The notes: generated by a model from the sequence alone, not told the origin. A stretch of DNA of 64,000 nucleotides from Tridacna crocea (GCA_943736015.1 OX031065.1:22954427-23018426); one strand, 5' to 3'. Counted from the first letter of the stretch, positions 12,035 through 22,739 are shown. Translations and numbers: made by a program.

Positions 12035-12390
12035 GAAGATTCTTGAAAACACTGTAAGAATAGGAAAACTTGCCAGCAACCAGCATTGTCTCCTTTTTCC
12101 ATATTGTTTTCTTTTTCTGCCATATTCTTTTTACCATCAACAAATCCTTTGAATTGGAACAAATTAAAACTTTATCATATTGTAAAGAATTAACCCTGAG
12201 AAAGAAAACCTTTGAAAACATTGTGGGAAAAGGAGAAAATGCTGGAAAACAGCATTTTCTCCTTTTCCCACAATGTTTTCTACCCTTTCCAAATCAAATT
12301 TCAATTTTAGATTCACATTTATTTTGTCGTTTGCAACTGCTTTCAATTTAGACTGGTCCAAAATATTGTTGTTTGGTAAAAATTTAAAGT
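12035..12390 (+). mobile_element. TTAA hairpin MITE copies, partial plus near-complete
   Basis: Fragment at 12035-12150, then a copy at 12190-12390 whose palindrome has the core GCTGGAAAACAGC; it ends TGTTTGGTAAAAATTTAA. Confidence 0.65.
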
Positions 12391-12483
12391 GTGGATCCTC
12401 GTTCATGAGCTACATGTAAATGTAACTATAAAAGGCAGAGACAAATAGTGCTCTCTATAGGAAATCCTTGAGTTTTTATTATG

Positions 12484-12716
12484 TTAAAGACAGTCTAATG
12501 TAAAAGGAAAAGCATCTAACATGAGTGCCAGCTTACTTGAATTAACTCTTTTTTTATCAGTAATTTCTTGTAAAACAAGGGGTATAACTGTCTGAAATAT
12601 TTTGAGGGTTACTGACCAATGTGATTGTACATCCTTTCTGTTACAGTTAACAACTAGCCTGAGTTTGAAGTAATCAATCTCAGCAGTGACAAAGATATGA
12701 CAAAACTTAAAGGCTT
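12484..12716 (-). CDS. Unassigned terminal-exon-like ORF
   Basis: I do not recognise the protein. On the minus strand a good acceptor (T-rich tract then TTTACAG) is followed by a phase-1 open frame of about 77 codons. It reads AFKFCHIFVTAEIDYF near its start and SSKLALMLDAFPFTLDCL just before a TAA stop. AATAAA (12475-12480) lies 4 bases after the stop. The composition is protein-like and no repeat explains it. The Rab gene lies upstream on the same strand; its exon 6 ends in phase 1, so an alternative Rab 3' end is formally possible, but the residues do not resemble a Rab tail. It could also be the last exon of an older, decayed or nested gene. Confidence 0.4.
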
Positions 12717-12764
12717 CTGTAAAAAAGCAACAAATGTGCGAACAATGACAGGCTATTTCATTAC

Positions 12765-12950
12765 CAAACAACAAAAATTTTGAACTAGTCTAAATTGAAA
12801 GCATTTGCAGACGAGAAAATAAATGACTAAAAAATTGAAATTTGATTTAGGAAGGGCTGAAAACATTGTGGCAAAGGGAGAAAATGCTGGTCACCAGCAT
12901 TTTCTCCTTTTCCTATGTACAATGTTTTGTACAATCTCTGTGCTTCCTGA
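12765..12950 (-). mobile_element. TTAA hairpin MITE, 3' truncated
   Basis: TTACCAAACAACAAAAATTTT at the start, GCTGGTCACCAGC palindrome, then the end is lost near 12950. Confidence 0.6.
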
Positions 12951-13193
12951 AAACACACAAGCTATAAATATCATCTAGAGGTGGTTAAATAATAGATCTT
13001 CATTTGGTAACACTTTACCTAGTATTCGTGGGTAGATTAACCCACCAGTTCACTTGCAGTAGAGCCAAAAATCAGTTTCAGCCTCTTTTGAAGAGAATCC
13101 AGAATGTTTTCCTTTTCCAACAATGTTTTCTGCTCCTTCAAAAGGCAAATTTCAACTTTGGAGTCACATTTGAATAAGTGCCTGCAAATGCTT

Positions 13194-13422
13194 TTAACTC
13201 ATTACCACACGAGAAAATTTTAGACTGGTCCAAATTGAAAGCATTTGCAGACGAAAAAATAAAGGTGACTGAAAAATAGAAATTTATTCTGGAAAGGGTA
13301 TAAAACACTGTGGGAAAAGGAGAAAATGCTGGTTACCAGCATTTTCTCCTTTTCCCACAGGGTTTTCAAAAGGCTTCTTTCTCAGGGGCGTCAAAAGTAG
13401 GGATTGTGTGGTAATGGGTTAA
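13194..13422 (-). mobile_element. TTAA hairpin MITE, full length, ACCACAC-end type
   Basis: 229 bp between TTAA sites. Very like the copy at 15294-15522 (same CACACGAGAAAATTTTAGAC start and GGATTGTGTGGTAATGGG end), suggesting recent spread. A fragment precedes it at 13085-13193. Confidence 0.85.
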
Positions 13423-13459
13423 TTAGTATCAGTATAATATTTAAATATTGGTGAAACGT

Positions 13460-13695
13460 TCAATCCTTTACCAAACAATCACTTGTTTTGACGACCATGG
13501 AAGACAAGGCTTTTGAAAACATTGTGAGAAAAGAACAAAATGCTGGTGACCGACATTTTCTCCTTTTCCCATAATGTTTTCTACTCTTCTTAAGTCAAGT
13601 TTAAACTTTTGAGTCACACTTACAATGTATTTTGTCATCTGCACATGCTTTCGATTTGGACCAGTCTAACATTTTGTTGTTTGGTAAAGAGTTAA
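13460..13695 (+). mobile_element. TTAA hairpin MITE, near full length
   Basis: CCTTTACCAAACAATC start, GCTGGTGACCGACATTTTC imperfect palindrome, GTTTGGTAAAGAGTTAA end. Confidence 0.75.
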
Positions 13696-13760
13696 AAGAA
13701 ATCACAATAAACAAACTACATTATAGATCTAAGAGTCCCAAATGTTAGTGTGGTTCTGCA

Positions 13761-13876
13761 TCAAGTTTTACTTCGACCACAACAACCCTTCTTCTCCTGT
13801 TGAGCAGCATTATTATTTCTTATATTAACTGATGATCCCATTGGTCTGTACACTTCTTCCGCAGGTAGTCTTTGTG
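13761..13876 (-). CDS. Rab exon 7 and stop
   Basis: 116 bp. Hypervariable tail QRLPAEEVYRPMGSS, an Asn-rich stretch and the C-terminus KKGCCGRSKT, then TGA at 13763-13761. Confidence 0.88.
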
Positions 13877-16800
13877 CTGCAAAGAAAAAATCATTATAAA
13901 CCCTTGTTTCCAACCATGCATTTTTGTCCATGTGGGTGATATGGATTTTCTCCCCGCAGAGAGTGATAATAAACCGGCCAGTTAAATTTCATTGTCTCAT
14001 TTCCAACCATCCGTTATCACCACCCAGCAAAAAGTCCATGCGGAAAAAAAAAAACAAGATGTTGGTTTTTACCGCATGGTCAAATACCCGCTTATCCATA
14101 TAATTATGGAACATGACGTCAGCAATGCTGGCGTATTTGATTATGTTTGTCTGTTTACCTGCCACTAAAAACATGGTATCCAAAGGCAGATCACCCAGAT
14201 CTCTATGACCAAAGCTCAAAACAACATAAGGATCAATTATGATTCCTCCTCCGATCCTTTTAACTTTCCTCTTTATAAACTCTTCATTAAGTTATTGTGT
14301 GATTTCGTCTTTGGAGAAGACTAAAGAAGCAGATAACAGCCATGATGAATAGGCAAAACTGAGAGATTAGCGCAGAATGTTGCAGCAGAAATCTAGTTTT
14401 AAATGCATAGGTGAAAATGGTCTACCACTTGGGTTTTATCATGCTGTAATTATCTGCTTAAGTAAAAACGCGTGGCTGGAAACGAGGGCTATCAGAGAAG
14501 CAGCTCATTTCGATAAGAGACATTAGCGAGACAATAGAATTTTAGACATGACCAAATTGAAAGCATTTACAAATGATGTATAGAATGTTACTCATAGTAT
14601 GATATTTGTCTTTGAATGAGTAAGGAACATTGTGGAAACAGGAGAAACTATACTTTTATATCCCTCTTCAACTGTTTTAGCAACTTTAAATTATGGTTCT
14701 GCAAATGCTTTTTATGCAGATGGGTCTAAAATTCTATCATGTAGTAAGGGATTTTAACCCTTTACCAAATGACAAAATCATAGACTTGTCCAAATCAAAA
14801 GCATTTGCAGATGACAAAATAGATGTGGCTCAAAAACTGAAAATTGTTTTTGGAAGGGTAGAAAACATTGTTAGGAAAAGGAGAAAATGCTGGTTACCAG
14901 CATTTTCTCCTTTTCCTACAATGTTTTCAAAAGGCTTTTTCTCAGGGTTGTTAAAAGTTGGGATTGTGTGATTAAGAGTTACAGTTGTTAAAAGGGGTTT
15001 AGTTAGGCAAAGGATTCAAAATAAGCTATGCACCTATACTTTCGAACAGCTCCTGTACATTCACAGCTGTAAGAGCACTAGTTTCTGTGAAGAAGGCATC
15101 TATTTCTTCTGCAAAGTTGCGGGCATCTGAAACAGATTAATTCCAAAATGTGATTCCTCTTTCTTTCTCAATAAATGTTTTAAATTCTGAAACTCATTTG
15201 CAGTAGATCACTATGAAAACAGGATTGTAAAGTTTGCATAGAAACATTTTATAAATTTAAAACCCTTTACCAAAAAGGTCTGTGTGTTACTGATTAACTC
15301 TTTACCACACGAGAAAATTTTAGACTGGTCCAAATTGAAAGCATTTGCAGACGACAAAATAAAGGTTACTGAAAAATTGAAATTTGTTCTGGGAAGGATA
15401 GAAAACACTGTGGGAAAAGGAGAAAATGCTGGTTACCAGCATTTTCTCCTTTTCCCATAGTGTTTTCAAAAGGCTTATTTCTCAGGGGCGTCAAAAGTAG
15501 GGATTGTGTGGTAATGGGTTAAGAGAACAAAAGCTTTTGAAGATATTCTGGGAAAAAGAGGAAATGCTTGTAACAGCATTTACTCCATTTCCAACAATAT
15601 TTTCTCACCTTCTACATCCTATCATTTCAGCCACATTTATCATATCATCTGCAAAAAGATTTTGATATGGACAAGGCTTCAAATTTTTTGTAAGTAAAGA
15701 ATTACTACAAGAACTCATTATGAAAGGAGAAGCCCCTCAATATGAAAGTGTTCTTATTTCTGCAACAAAGATTTCTATGGAGGTCTGCTTTATGATAAAA
15801 AAAGTCAAGAAGAGTAATGACATATAATGATTTTCTCTGATCTACCTCTTCCCACTGAAACAGAATTCTTGTTATCTTAAAGCTCTAAGGAAGAAGATTT
15901 TCAGAAACATTGTTGGAAAAAAAGAAAATGCTGGTTACCAGATGATAACCAATGGTAACCAGCATTTTCTCCTTTTCCCACAATGTTCTCTATCCTACCT
16001 GAGGCTAATCTCATTATTTGAACCATGTCTTACTTGTCATCTGAAGCTGTTATGAATGAAGAACAATCACAATTTTTCTTGCAGGTAAAGGGTAAACAGA
16101 GAAATAACTCCAGAAATATGGAGAGTTACAGACCATGTACACTGTACCTGTCTAAACATGGTCTATCTGTATCTAATTTTTAGGTTAATGCATTTTATAC
16201 CTCTGATCTTATGCTCAAGACAGAAACCAAAACAATCCTTGTGTACTGCATAATTATGTCCTCGATATGATTTATCTATATTTACCTTATGCTATGACAA
16301 ACAGTCCAACAGTGAAATGGAGGGGCAACAGGATGGACAACCACACATTTGGACAACCACGCATTTGACAAGGTAAACTTCTCTCCCCCCACCCACCCTT
16401 ATTCCTGCCCATTTCTCATTTTGCTACCCCCCCCCACCCCCACAAAAAAAAATGAGGGCCCTGGATCGATCACCTGAATTTCTAAGAGGACCGTAGCCAA
16501 TTTTTTTCTTTTTTTGAGGTATTGAAACACTGGAAAAAAAATATTATTTTGCCAAGCAATTTTCAAAAGGTCACCTGTAAAAGTCACTTCAAATTCTGAC
16601 AAGCAGTTTCAGAAAAAGAGAATTTTTAGAAGTTCTTAATTTTCGTATCTATAGTGCAAATAGCCCCCCTTTCACCAGAGCCATGTTTCTAGATCTATCA
16701 GAATTTCCAAAACAAATTTTGAAAAGGGTCATTCAAGAAACATTTCTGCAAAATCATTTCAAAATCAGTGGTTTCAGAGAAGAAGAATTTTCAAGAATTT

Positions 16801-19800
16801 CTTCATGTCCGTATAGTGCAAGTAGCCCCCATTCACCACAGCCATATTTCTTGATGGATCAAAATTTCACGGACACTTTTTGAAAATGGTCACCCAAGGA
16901 ACAGAAGAAGAGTTTTTAACAATTTCTTCATTTCTGTATAGTGCAAATAGCCCCCATTCACCGGAGTCATGTTTCTTGATGGATCAAAATTTCATGAACA
17001 ATTTTGAAAAAGGTCAACAAAGGAATATCTCTGTGAAATTATTTTAAAATATGGCCAGGGGTTTCAGAGAAGAAGATTTTTAACGAATTTCTTAGAAAAT
17101 TCCATTTGGTAGCCATGGCAACCAGAGTTTTTTACAGAATCAAATTCTGAGAACAATTTTCAAAGAGGATCTCCCAAGGAACATTCTAGCCAAGTTTGGT
17201 CCAAATTTACCGAGCCGTTTAGGAGGAGTTGATGTTTAAAGAATTGTTGATGATTCTAGACTAATTACGGACACTTGGTGATCCTAAAAGCTCCCCTTGA
17301 GCATGTTGTGCTCATTTGAGCAAAAAAACAGATGTACCTGATGTGTTGACCTCCCTCAGATCATTTAGGTCACATTTGTTACCAGCTATCGCAATGACAA
17401 GGTTCACTGTAGCATTTTTACGAAGCTCGTGTATCCACTCTTTGACAGCCAAAAAGGATGCCTGGAAAAAACAATTATTGTAAACAATTTTTTTTTTCCA
17501 CACTACTTCTTCATTCTATAAAACACCTGTATTGTAAAGTTGCTCCCTAACATTTGCTGATCCTTATACTACAGGGAAATGGTGCTAAGTGCCATTCTCC
17601 ATTTAACTTTCTACAAGACAACAAAAATTTAGGCTCGGACATATTAAAAGTACACGAGTTTGCAGACAGTAAATTAAATTTGGCTCAAATGATGGGGTTT
17701 GTTGTGAAAAGAATAGAAAATATTGTGGAAAAAAGAGAAAATGCCAGTTTCCAGCATTTACTCCTTTTCCACCAAGCATTCATCCTCAGGGTTCTTCCAA
17801 CTCATCTTGTTCAGTAAAAGATTAAAAGGCATTTCTACCTGGAAATATAAATACATTATAAATTCTAACATTGAGTTTGTAATACAAAGGTTTCAAAAGA
17901 TTGCTCCATTGGTTAACACTTTACCAAATGAAAAATTTTAGACTGGTCAAAATTGAAAGCACTCGCAGACGACAAAATAAACGTGACTCAAAAATTGAAT
18001 TTTGTTTTCAGGAGGGTAGAAAACATCATGGGAAAAGGAGAAAATGCTGGTTATCAGCATTTTCTCCTTTTCCAATGATGTTTTCAAAAGGCTTCTATCT
18101 CGGGTTCATAAAAACCAGGGATCGTTTGTAAAAGATTAAGTAGATATTTGTATATAAAGAAAGAAACAGGTTAAATTAGGGTTGTCATACCTCTCTTGTG
18201 ACATCATACACTATAATGGCTGCAGCTGCTCCTCTGTAGTACATTGGTGCAAGGGCTCTATACTGAAATCACAAAAGTAAACACAAAAGTATACATGTGC
18301 TACAGATTTCTCACATAACCTCTTGTGTTTCTAGTGTAATACAGCAATGAACAGTTTCTTATCATACTCTTCTTTGGCCTTTCACAGAAGCGCTATGTAA
18401 AATTCCTTTGAATGCATGTACTTATTATGATTTTGCATATTTTGCCCTATAATTCATATGATATTGTTTTGCTATAAAAAGAAGCTGACATTAACAGGCT
18501 TTTCAGATCAAAGTTTACTAAAGTCCTTGACAGAAAATTGTCACTAAGCTTCTGTTACACTTAGTTAACAGCATTTTTATTTTAAACAAACCCCTAGTTT
18601 TAACAAACCTGTCTGCGAGGGCTTTTTAAAACATTGCGGAAAAAACAACCTTTGCAAAGCTGTGCATATTTGGCGGAAGAGATTCTACCATAACATCATC
18701 TGAATACAACACTCTGGGCATATAAAATGGAAAAACAGTCCAGAATTTTCTCCTTTTCCCACAATAGTTTCCACTATTTAAAAACATATTTCAGTTTTGA
18801 GACATTCATTTTGCTGTTTGCAAATGCCTTCAATTTGGAAAAGTATAAAACTGTGTACTTCAGTGAGGAAATAATCAATTTTATCTCCAATGTTTTTTTA
18901 TCTCTTTAACCTTTCCCAAACATTACATTTCAGTCTCTTCCATATTAAATCATTATCAAATGACAAAACTTAAGGTTTTGTCCAAATCGAAAGCATTTGC
19001 AGACAACAAAATAAAAGTGAGTGAAAATTTGAAATTTGTTGTGGAAGGGTAGAAAACATTGTGGGAAAAGGAGAAAATGCTGGTTACTAGCACTATCTCC
19101 TTTTTCCACAATGTTTTCTAAAGGCTTCTTTCTCAGGGTTGTCAAAAGTAAGGATGGTGTGGTAATGTGTTAAAGGCATTTGCAGGTAACAAACCTTTCA
19201 AAACGTTACAATGAATAAATTTTTCTGACAGTCACTGGGCAAACAACATTGTGCAGTCTGATCTCGGATCTACCTTGTCATCTTATTTAGTCAAGACTTG
19301 AGAGATAAAAATCATTCTGAATTTTAGTTCAATATTTTTTCACCAGTTGAAAAAGATTGATTTTATATTCTGAGTGCCAAAAGAGTTGAATTAAAGTTTC
19401 TGAAAATGTACCTTTTCTTGCCCCGCTGTGTCCCATATTTGAAATACGAAGGTTTTATCTCCAACTGTCATTCTTTTTGTCATAAACGATGCCCTGAAAT
19501 CAGATTCTTTTCAAATTATCAGGGCTGCAGATAAGAGGGAGTGATGGTATTCTAAAACTTTTATTTCTTGTCCAAACTCTGTGTTGTGGGTACTCATTAA
19601 AATCGTCTCGACGAGACGATGCTAATGGGCACCTATAACAAAGGGTTTAGTTGAAAATTATTAATATTTTCAATTTTGAAATCAAAATAATTTCCTCTAT
19701 CTGGAGCTCTGTATTATCAAACACTAACAACGCTTTTATCTCTTTCACACATACGAGCAGTCTACTTGCAGATTTGTCCAAAGTAAAGCAATTTGAATAT

Positions 19801-22696
19801 GACAAGGCCAAAATATGTCTCAAGTCTTTTACTTTTCTTTTTCAGGGTTAAAAAAACACTGTGAAAAAGAAGAAAATGCTGGAGCACTTTCTCCTTTTCC
19901 TACAATTTCTGAAAAGGCTTTCCTCCTGACAGTCATCTTATTCCCTTACAACACAAGAAAAATGCTGACACTCCCGTACTTAGAGCATTTTGCACATGAA
20001 AATTTAACCCATTACCACACAATCCCTACTTCTGACAACCCTGAGGAAGAATACTTAGTAAATATTATAGGAAAAGGAGAAAATGCTTGTAACCAGCCTT
20101 TTCTCCTTTTCCCACAATGTTTTCTACCCTTCACAAAACAAATTTCAAATTTTCAGTCTCTTTTATAATGTCATCTATAAACACTTTTGATTTGGACAAG
20201 CCTAAAATATTTCTTGCATGGTAATTAAGTTAAATGTAACTTTAATGAGGAAAACATGGCTTAGATAAGGCACAAAAAATTGTTGGTCAAAAAAAAAATG
20301 CTGGTTATCAGCTTCTACCTATTCAAGATCAAATACCACCATTTGAAAAATACTTGAAATCATCCTTTGTTAAAATGGTTATCAATACAAAACATGGCAA
20401 ATAAAATTACCCGATTGTGCTTTCCAGGTTGTCTTTATATTCATCTCTCACAAAGCGTAAAACAATACTCGATTTTCCCACACCAGAATCCTGTTACAAA
20501 AAAAAAAAACTTGTGTGAAGTGAACATAATTATACTTGCATATCTGTACTTACATGTATTTTTTTAACAGCTCCCATTTTGAATTTGACACAGATTTTAC
20601 CATACTTCTAGTTCATTATTTCCTTTACATCTAGTTATTCAAGAATCATGTGCTCTCAATTGGGATACCTGTATGTCTCAAGTTTTGTTGCATAGTAAAA
20701 TGTTATCAATTATTGAGTGATAGTGAGATATCTATCCCATATTGCAGTCTTAACTCTAACGTTACATGTATTTTCTTTTGCATTCTTCCTCCACCAGCCC
20801 TTATAGAGGAAACATAGAGGCAATCACAAAATTATGTAGCACATTATTATAAACCTTTGCCAAACAACAAATTTTGGACCCTTCCAAACGAAAAGAGTTT
20901 GCAGATGACAATTTTAGATTTGGAGAAAATTGCAGAAAGTTCTCAAACAGGGTAGAAAACACAAGGAAAAGGAGAAACTGCTCGTGTTTTCGAAGACTTT
21001 TACTGCAGAAACGTAAAAACCAGGGCTTGTTTGGGAAAGGGATAACAATATATAGATACATGATATTAGGGTCACTGGTGAATCAAAAGCCCTTCCATAC
21101 ACGTAGCTTATTACCAAAGGATGAAGTTTGAGACTTCCCCAAAATGAAAGCAATTGCAAAAGACAAATTCAAAGTGGCACAAATAATAGGATGTTTGAAA
21201 GCATAGAAAACACAGTGAGAAAAGAGAAAATGATGGTCAGAAGCAGTTTCTCCTTTTTCCTCAATATTTTGAAAAAAAGGAGGTATAAGGTTATTTACTC
21301 TTTCACTACTGAATAATAAAGAAGTTACACTTTTGCAAAGGCTACTGATACACTTCTGCAGCTAGGGACAGAATCTGTCAGTTCATTATAAAAAATTAAA
21401 TAGTGAACAGCGTAGATCAGACATCAAACTACATGTTCTGTACAGTCTGAGTTTGATCCTCATTGTCCACAAAAGCTTTCTGTGCCACTTACAGTCAAAT
21501 GTTATAGAGTACCTTTCACATTATTTTTCTTATTGTGTCTAAACTGAATCCCAAAAGCAGCTGTTCAACTACTGGTACCTGTTGAGGACATTGTAGATCA
21601 AGGCCAGACTCTAATTGTCAGATAAGGTCTTGAATAAGGTCAAAACTTTTTGAACAGGAAAATTAGGTATCTACTTCAGGCGTGAAATATTTATTTCATT
21701 TAACTCTTTCCCGAACAAGCCCTGGTTTTTACATGTCTGCAGTAGAAGTCTTTAGAAAACACTGTGGGAAAAGGAGAAATTGCTTGTAACGAGCAATTTC
21801 TCCTTTTCCCAGTGTTTTCTAGCCTATCGGAAAACTTTCTGCCATTCTCATCAAATTCAAAATTGTCATCTGCAAACACTTTGAGTTTGGGACAGTCTAA
21901 AATTTGTCATTTGGAAAAGGGTTAATTAGCAGCTTAACTCTTTACCAAACAAGTCCTGGATTTCATGACCCTTGGAAGAAAAGCTTTCGAAAACCTTGCC
22001 AGAAATGGAGGAAATGCTGGAAAACAAGGTTTTCTATCCTTTTAGAACAAATTTCATACATTTTAGATTCTTTTAATTTGTCGTCCACAAATACTTTCAA
22101 TATGGACCAGTCTACCATTTTGTCATTTGGGAAAGAGTTAAGGATAAAATCACTATGAAGGCACATGTAACATGTTGAAAGATGACTGTTATGATCAGTT
22201 TTAATTTCACAAGCACGTAGAGAAGCGTTATGTAATATTTGAAGGGTAGTGTAGAAACTATCACAAATGTTTATAAAATCCAAGGGCTATCCTCTGAATC
22301 CAGGAAAGTGAAACAAATTGCAGAGCAATGTCGCATTCAAATTATCGTCTGCATATGCAATAAAGTTGGACCAGTCTACAACCGAGTCCTCAGGTAAAGA
22401 TTAACCCTCTACCTAACAATCCCTGATTTTTAAATCCTGAGATAGAAGCCTTTTGAAAAGATTGTAGGGAAAAAAAGAGAAAATGCTGGTAACCATCATT
22501 TTCTCTTTTCCCACAATGTTTCTACTCTGCAACAAACAAATTCAAATGTTTGCGAAACATTTAATTCGTCGTCTGCAAGTGCTTTGAATTTACACCAGTC
22601 TAAAATTCTGTCGTTTGGTAAAAGGTTTATAGAAATCAACAACATGCTTCAGTGACTTACGCCAAGTAAGCACAGTTTCACTTCTCTAAGAGCCAT
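13761..22696 (-). CDS. Rab22/Rab31-type small GTPase, seven exons
   Basis: Complete gene. Coding exons in order: 22696-22661, 20490-20411, 19493-19412, 18262-18191, 17461-17338, 15126-15034, 13876-13761. All introns are GT..AG and all phases agree, giving 200 residues, close to human RAB22A (194) and RAB31. The start MALREVKLCLLG matches the family. Motifs: P-loop GDSGVGKS (12-19), effector-region T37 with TIGASFMTK, DTAGQEK (60-66), GNKCD (117-121), ETSAL (146-150). Known role of the family: Rab5-subgroup GTPases of early endosome/TGN trafficking, membrane-bound through C-terminal geranylgeranylated cysteines. Odd point: the tail reads KKGCCGRSKT, so five residues follow the CC pair. Introns are 0.7-2.2 kb and full of MITEs. 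No upstream promoter motif is obvious. Confidence 0.93.
13899..14490. mobile_element. ~590-bp TIR DNA element in Rab intron 6
   Basis: Terminal inverted repeats of 27 bp: left 13899-13925 begins AACCCTTGTTTCCAACCATG; right 14490-14464 (reverse strand) begins AGCCCTCGTTTCCAGCCACG. About five mismatches. No transposase ORF, so non-autonomous. Its left end lies 22 bp from the exon 7 acceptor. A clear target duplication was not found. Confidence 0.6.
14754..14981 (-). mobile_element. TTAA hairpin MITE, full length
   Basis: TTAACCCTTTACCAAATGAC start; palindrome core GCTGGTTACCAGC; end GGATTGTGTGATTAAGAGTTA. An older fragment lies at 14540-14680. Confidence 0.8.
15034..15126 (-). CDS. Rab exon 6
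   Basis: 93 bp, phase 1 to phase 1. Encodes ARNFAEEIDAFFTETSAL and the helix VNVQELFESI. Confidence 0.9.
15294..15522 (-). mobile_element. TTAA hairpin MITE, full length
   Basis: Near-identical to the 13194 copy, with one difference inside the lower arm (CCCATAGTG against CCCACAGGG). Lies in Rab intron 6. Confidence 0.85.
15530..15710 (+). mobile_element. TTAA hairpin MITE, degenerate
   Basis: CTTTTGAAGATATTCTGGG, then a shortened core GCTTGTAACAGC, ending GTAAGTAAAGAATTA. Confidence 0.55.
15870..16095 (+). mobile_element. TTAA hairpin MITE with expanded palindrome
   Basis: Between the usual arms (GAAAATGCTGG and CAGCATTTTCTCC) the centre reads TTACCAGATGATAACC then AATGGTAACC, i.e. one arm tip has been copied a second time. 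Confidence 0.65.
16380..17079 (-). repeat. Second tandem core, ~125-160-bp units
   Basis: Three units marked by TAGTGCAAATAGCCCCC near 16652, 16814 and 16939, each followed by CACC..AGCCATGTTTCT. Different in sequence from the 1-9 kb array but feeding into the same kind of tail at 17080. The array-tail unit reads on the + strand; strand given follows the host gene intron. Confidence 0.65.
17080..17323 (+). mobile_element. Diverged copy of the conserved tail
   Basis: GTAGCCATGGCAACCAGAG, AATCAAATTCTGAGAACAAT, CCAAGGAACATTC, GTTTAAAGAATTGTTGATG and a terminal hairpin AGCTCCCCTTGAGCATGTTG..GAGC. Ends ~15 bp from the Rab exon 5 donor. Confidence 0.65.
17338..17461 (-). CDS. Rab exon 5
   Basis: 124 bp. 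Encodes ASFLAVKEWIHELRKN and AIAGNKCDLNDLREV (guanine-specificity motif); donor GTACAT in phase 1. A repeat tail ends only ~15 bp beyond the donor. Confidence 0.9.
17575..17820 (-). mobile_element. TTAA hairpin MITE, degenerate
   Basis: CTACAAGACAACAAAAATTTAGG at the start side; palindrome GCCAGTTTCCAGC; ends eroded. Confidence 0.5.
17913..18139 (-). mobile_element. TTAA hairpin MITE, full length
   Basis: TTAACACTTTACCAAATG start, GCTGGTTATCAGC palindrome, GTAAAAGATTAA end. In Rab intron 4. Confidence 0.8.
18191..18262 (-). CDS. Rab exon 4
   Basis: 72 bp, exactly 24 codons, YRALAPMYYRGAAAAIIVYD then VTRE; acceptor TTTCAG, donor GTATGA. Confidence 0.9.
18640..18910 (+). mobile_element. TTAA hairpin MITE fragment
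   Basis: Only the right half is clear: TTTCTCCTTTTCCCACAATAG, GTTTGCAAATGCCTTCAATTTGG. Confidence 0.45.
18945..19173 (-). mobile_element. TTAA hairpin MITE, full length
   Basis: TTAAATCATTATCAAATGAC start, GCTGGTTACTAGC centre, GGTAATGTGTTAA end. In Rab intron 3. Confidence 0.75.
19412..19493 (-). CDS. Rab exon 3
   Basis: 82 bp, phase 2 to phase 0. Encodes ASFMTKRMTVGDKTF and FQIWDTAGQEK; donor GTACAT. Confidence 0.9.
20004..20233 (+). mobile_element. TTAA hairpin MITE, full length
   Basis: TTAACCCATTACCACACAAT start, GCTTGTAACCAGC centre, GGTAATTAAGTTAA end. In Rab intron 2. Confidence 0.8.
20411..20490 (-). CDS. Rab exon 2
   Basis: 80 bp, phase 0 to phase 2. Encodes DSGVGKSSIVLRFVRDEY (P-loop) through STIG, with acceptor AACAG and donor GTAATT. 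Confidence 0.9.
20840..21300 (-). mobile_element. Two TTAA hairpin MITE copies of the CCCAAAC-end type, degenerate
   Basis: 20840-21047 keeps GCCAAACAACAAATTTTGG, a GCTCG-type core and GGGCTTGTTTGGGAAAGG. 21100-21300 keeps TACCAAAGGATGAAG and GAAAATGATGGTCAG. Confidence 0.6.
21700..21925 (+). mobile_element. TTAA hairpin MITE, GCTCG-type core, CCC(A/G)AAC ends
   Basis: TTAACTCTTTCCCGAACAAG start; core TTGCTTGTAACGAGCAA with GGAGAAA / TTTCTCC arms; end TCATTTGGAAAAGGGTTAA. Sister of 37064-37291. Confidence 0.85.
21934..22141 (+). mobile_element. TTAA hairpin MITE, one arm lost
   Basis: TTAACTCTTTACCAAACAAG start and GTCATTTGGGAAAGAGTTAA end, but the palindrome is reduced to GGAAAACAAGGTTTTC. 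Confidence 0.7.
22401..22629 (+). mobile_element. TTAA hairpin MITE, full length
   Basis: TTAACCCTCTACCTAACAAT start, GCTGGTAACCATC centre, GTCGTTTGGTAAAAGG end; its end lies ~30 bp from Rab exon 1. A fragment precedes it (22290-22400). Confidence 0.75.
22661..22696 (-). CDS. Rab exon 1
   Basis: ATG at 22696-22694; encodes MALREVKLCLLG (residues 1-12) and ends at a GTAAGT donor in phase 0, just before the P-loop. The ATG follows GGATAAAAGG; no competing in-frame ATG upstream in the exon was needed. Confidence 0.9.
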
Positions 22697-22739
22697 CCTT
22701 TTATCCTTAAATCTATTCCTGTAAGACTTTGAGTCCACT

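Noticed and set aside
13989-14219. 76-codon minus-strand ORF upstream of Rab exon 7
   Set aside because: Lies wholly inside the 590-bp TIR element and lacks splice sites or a recognisable domain.
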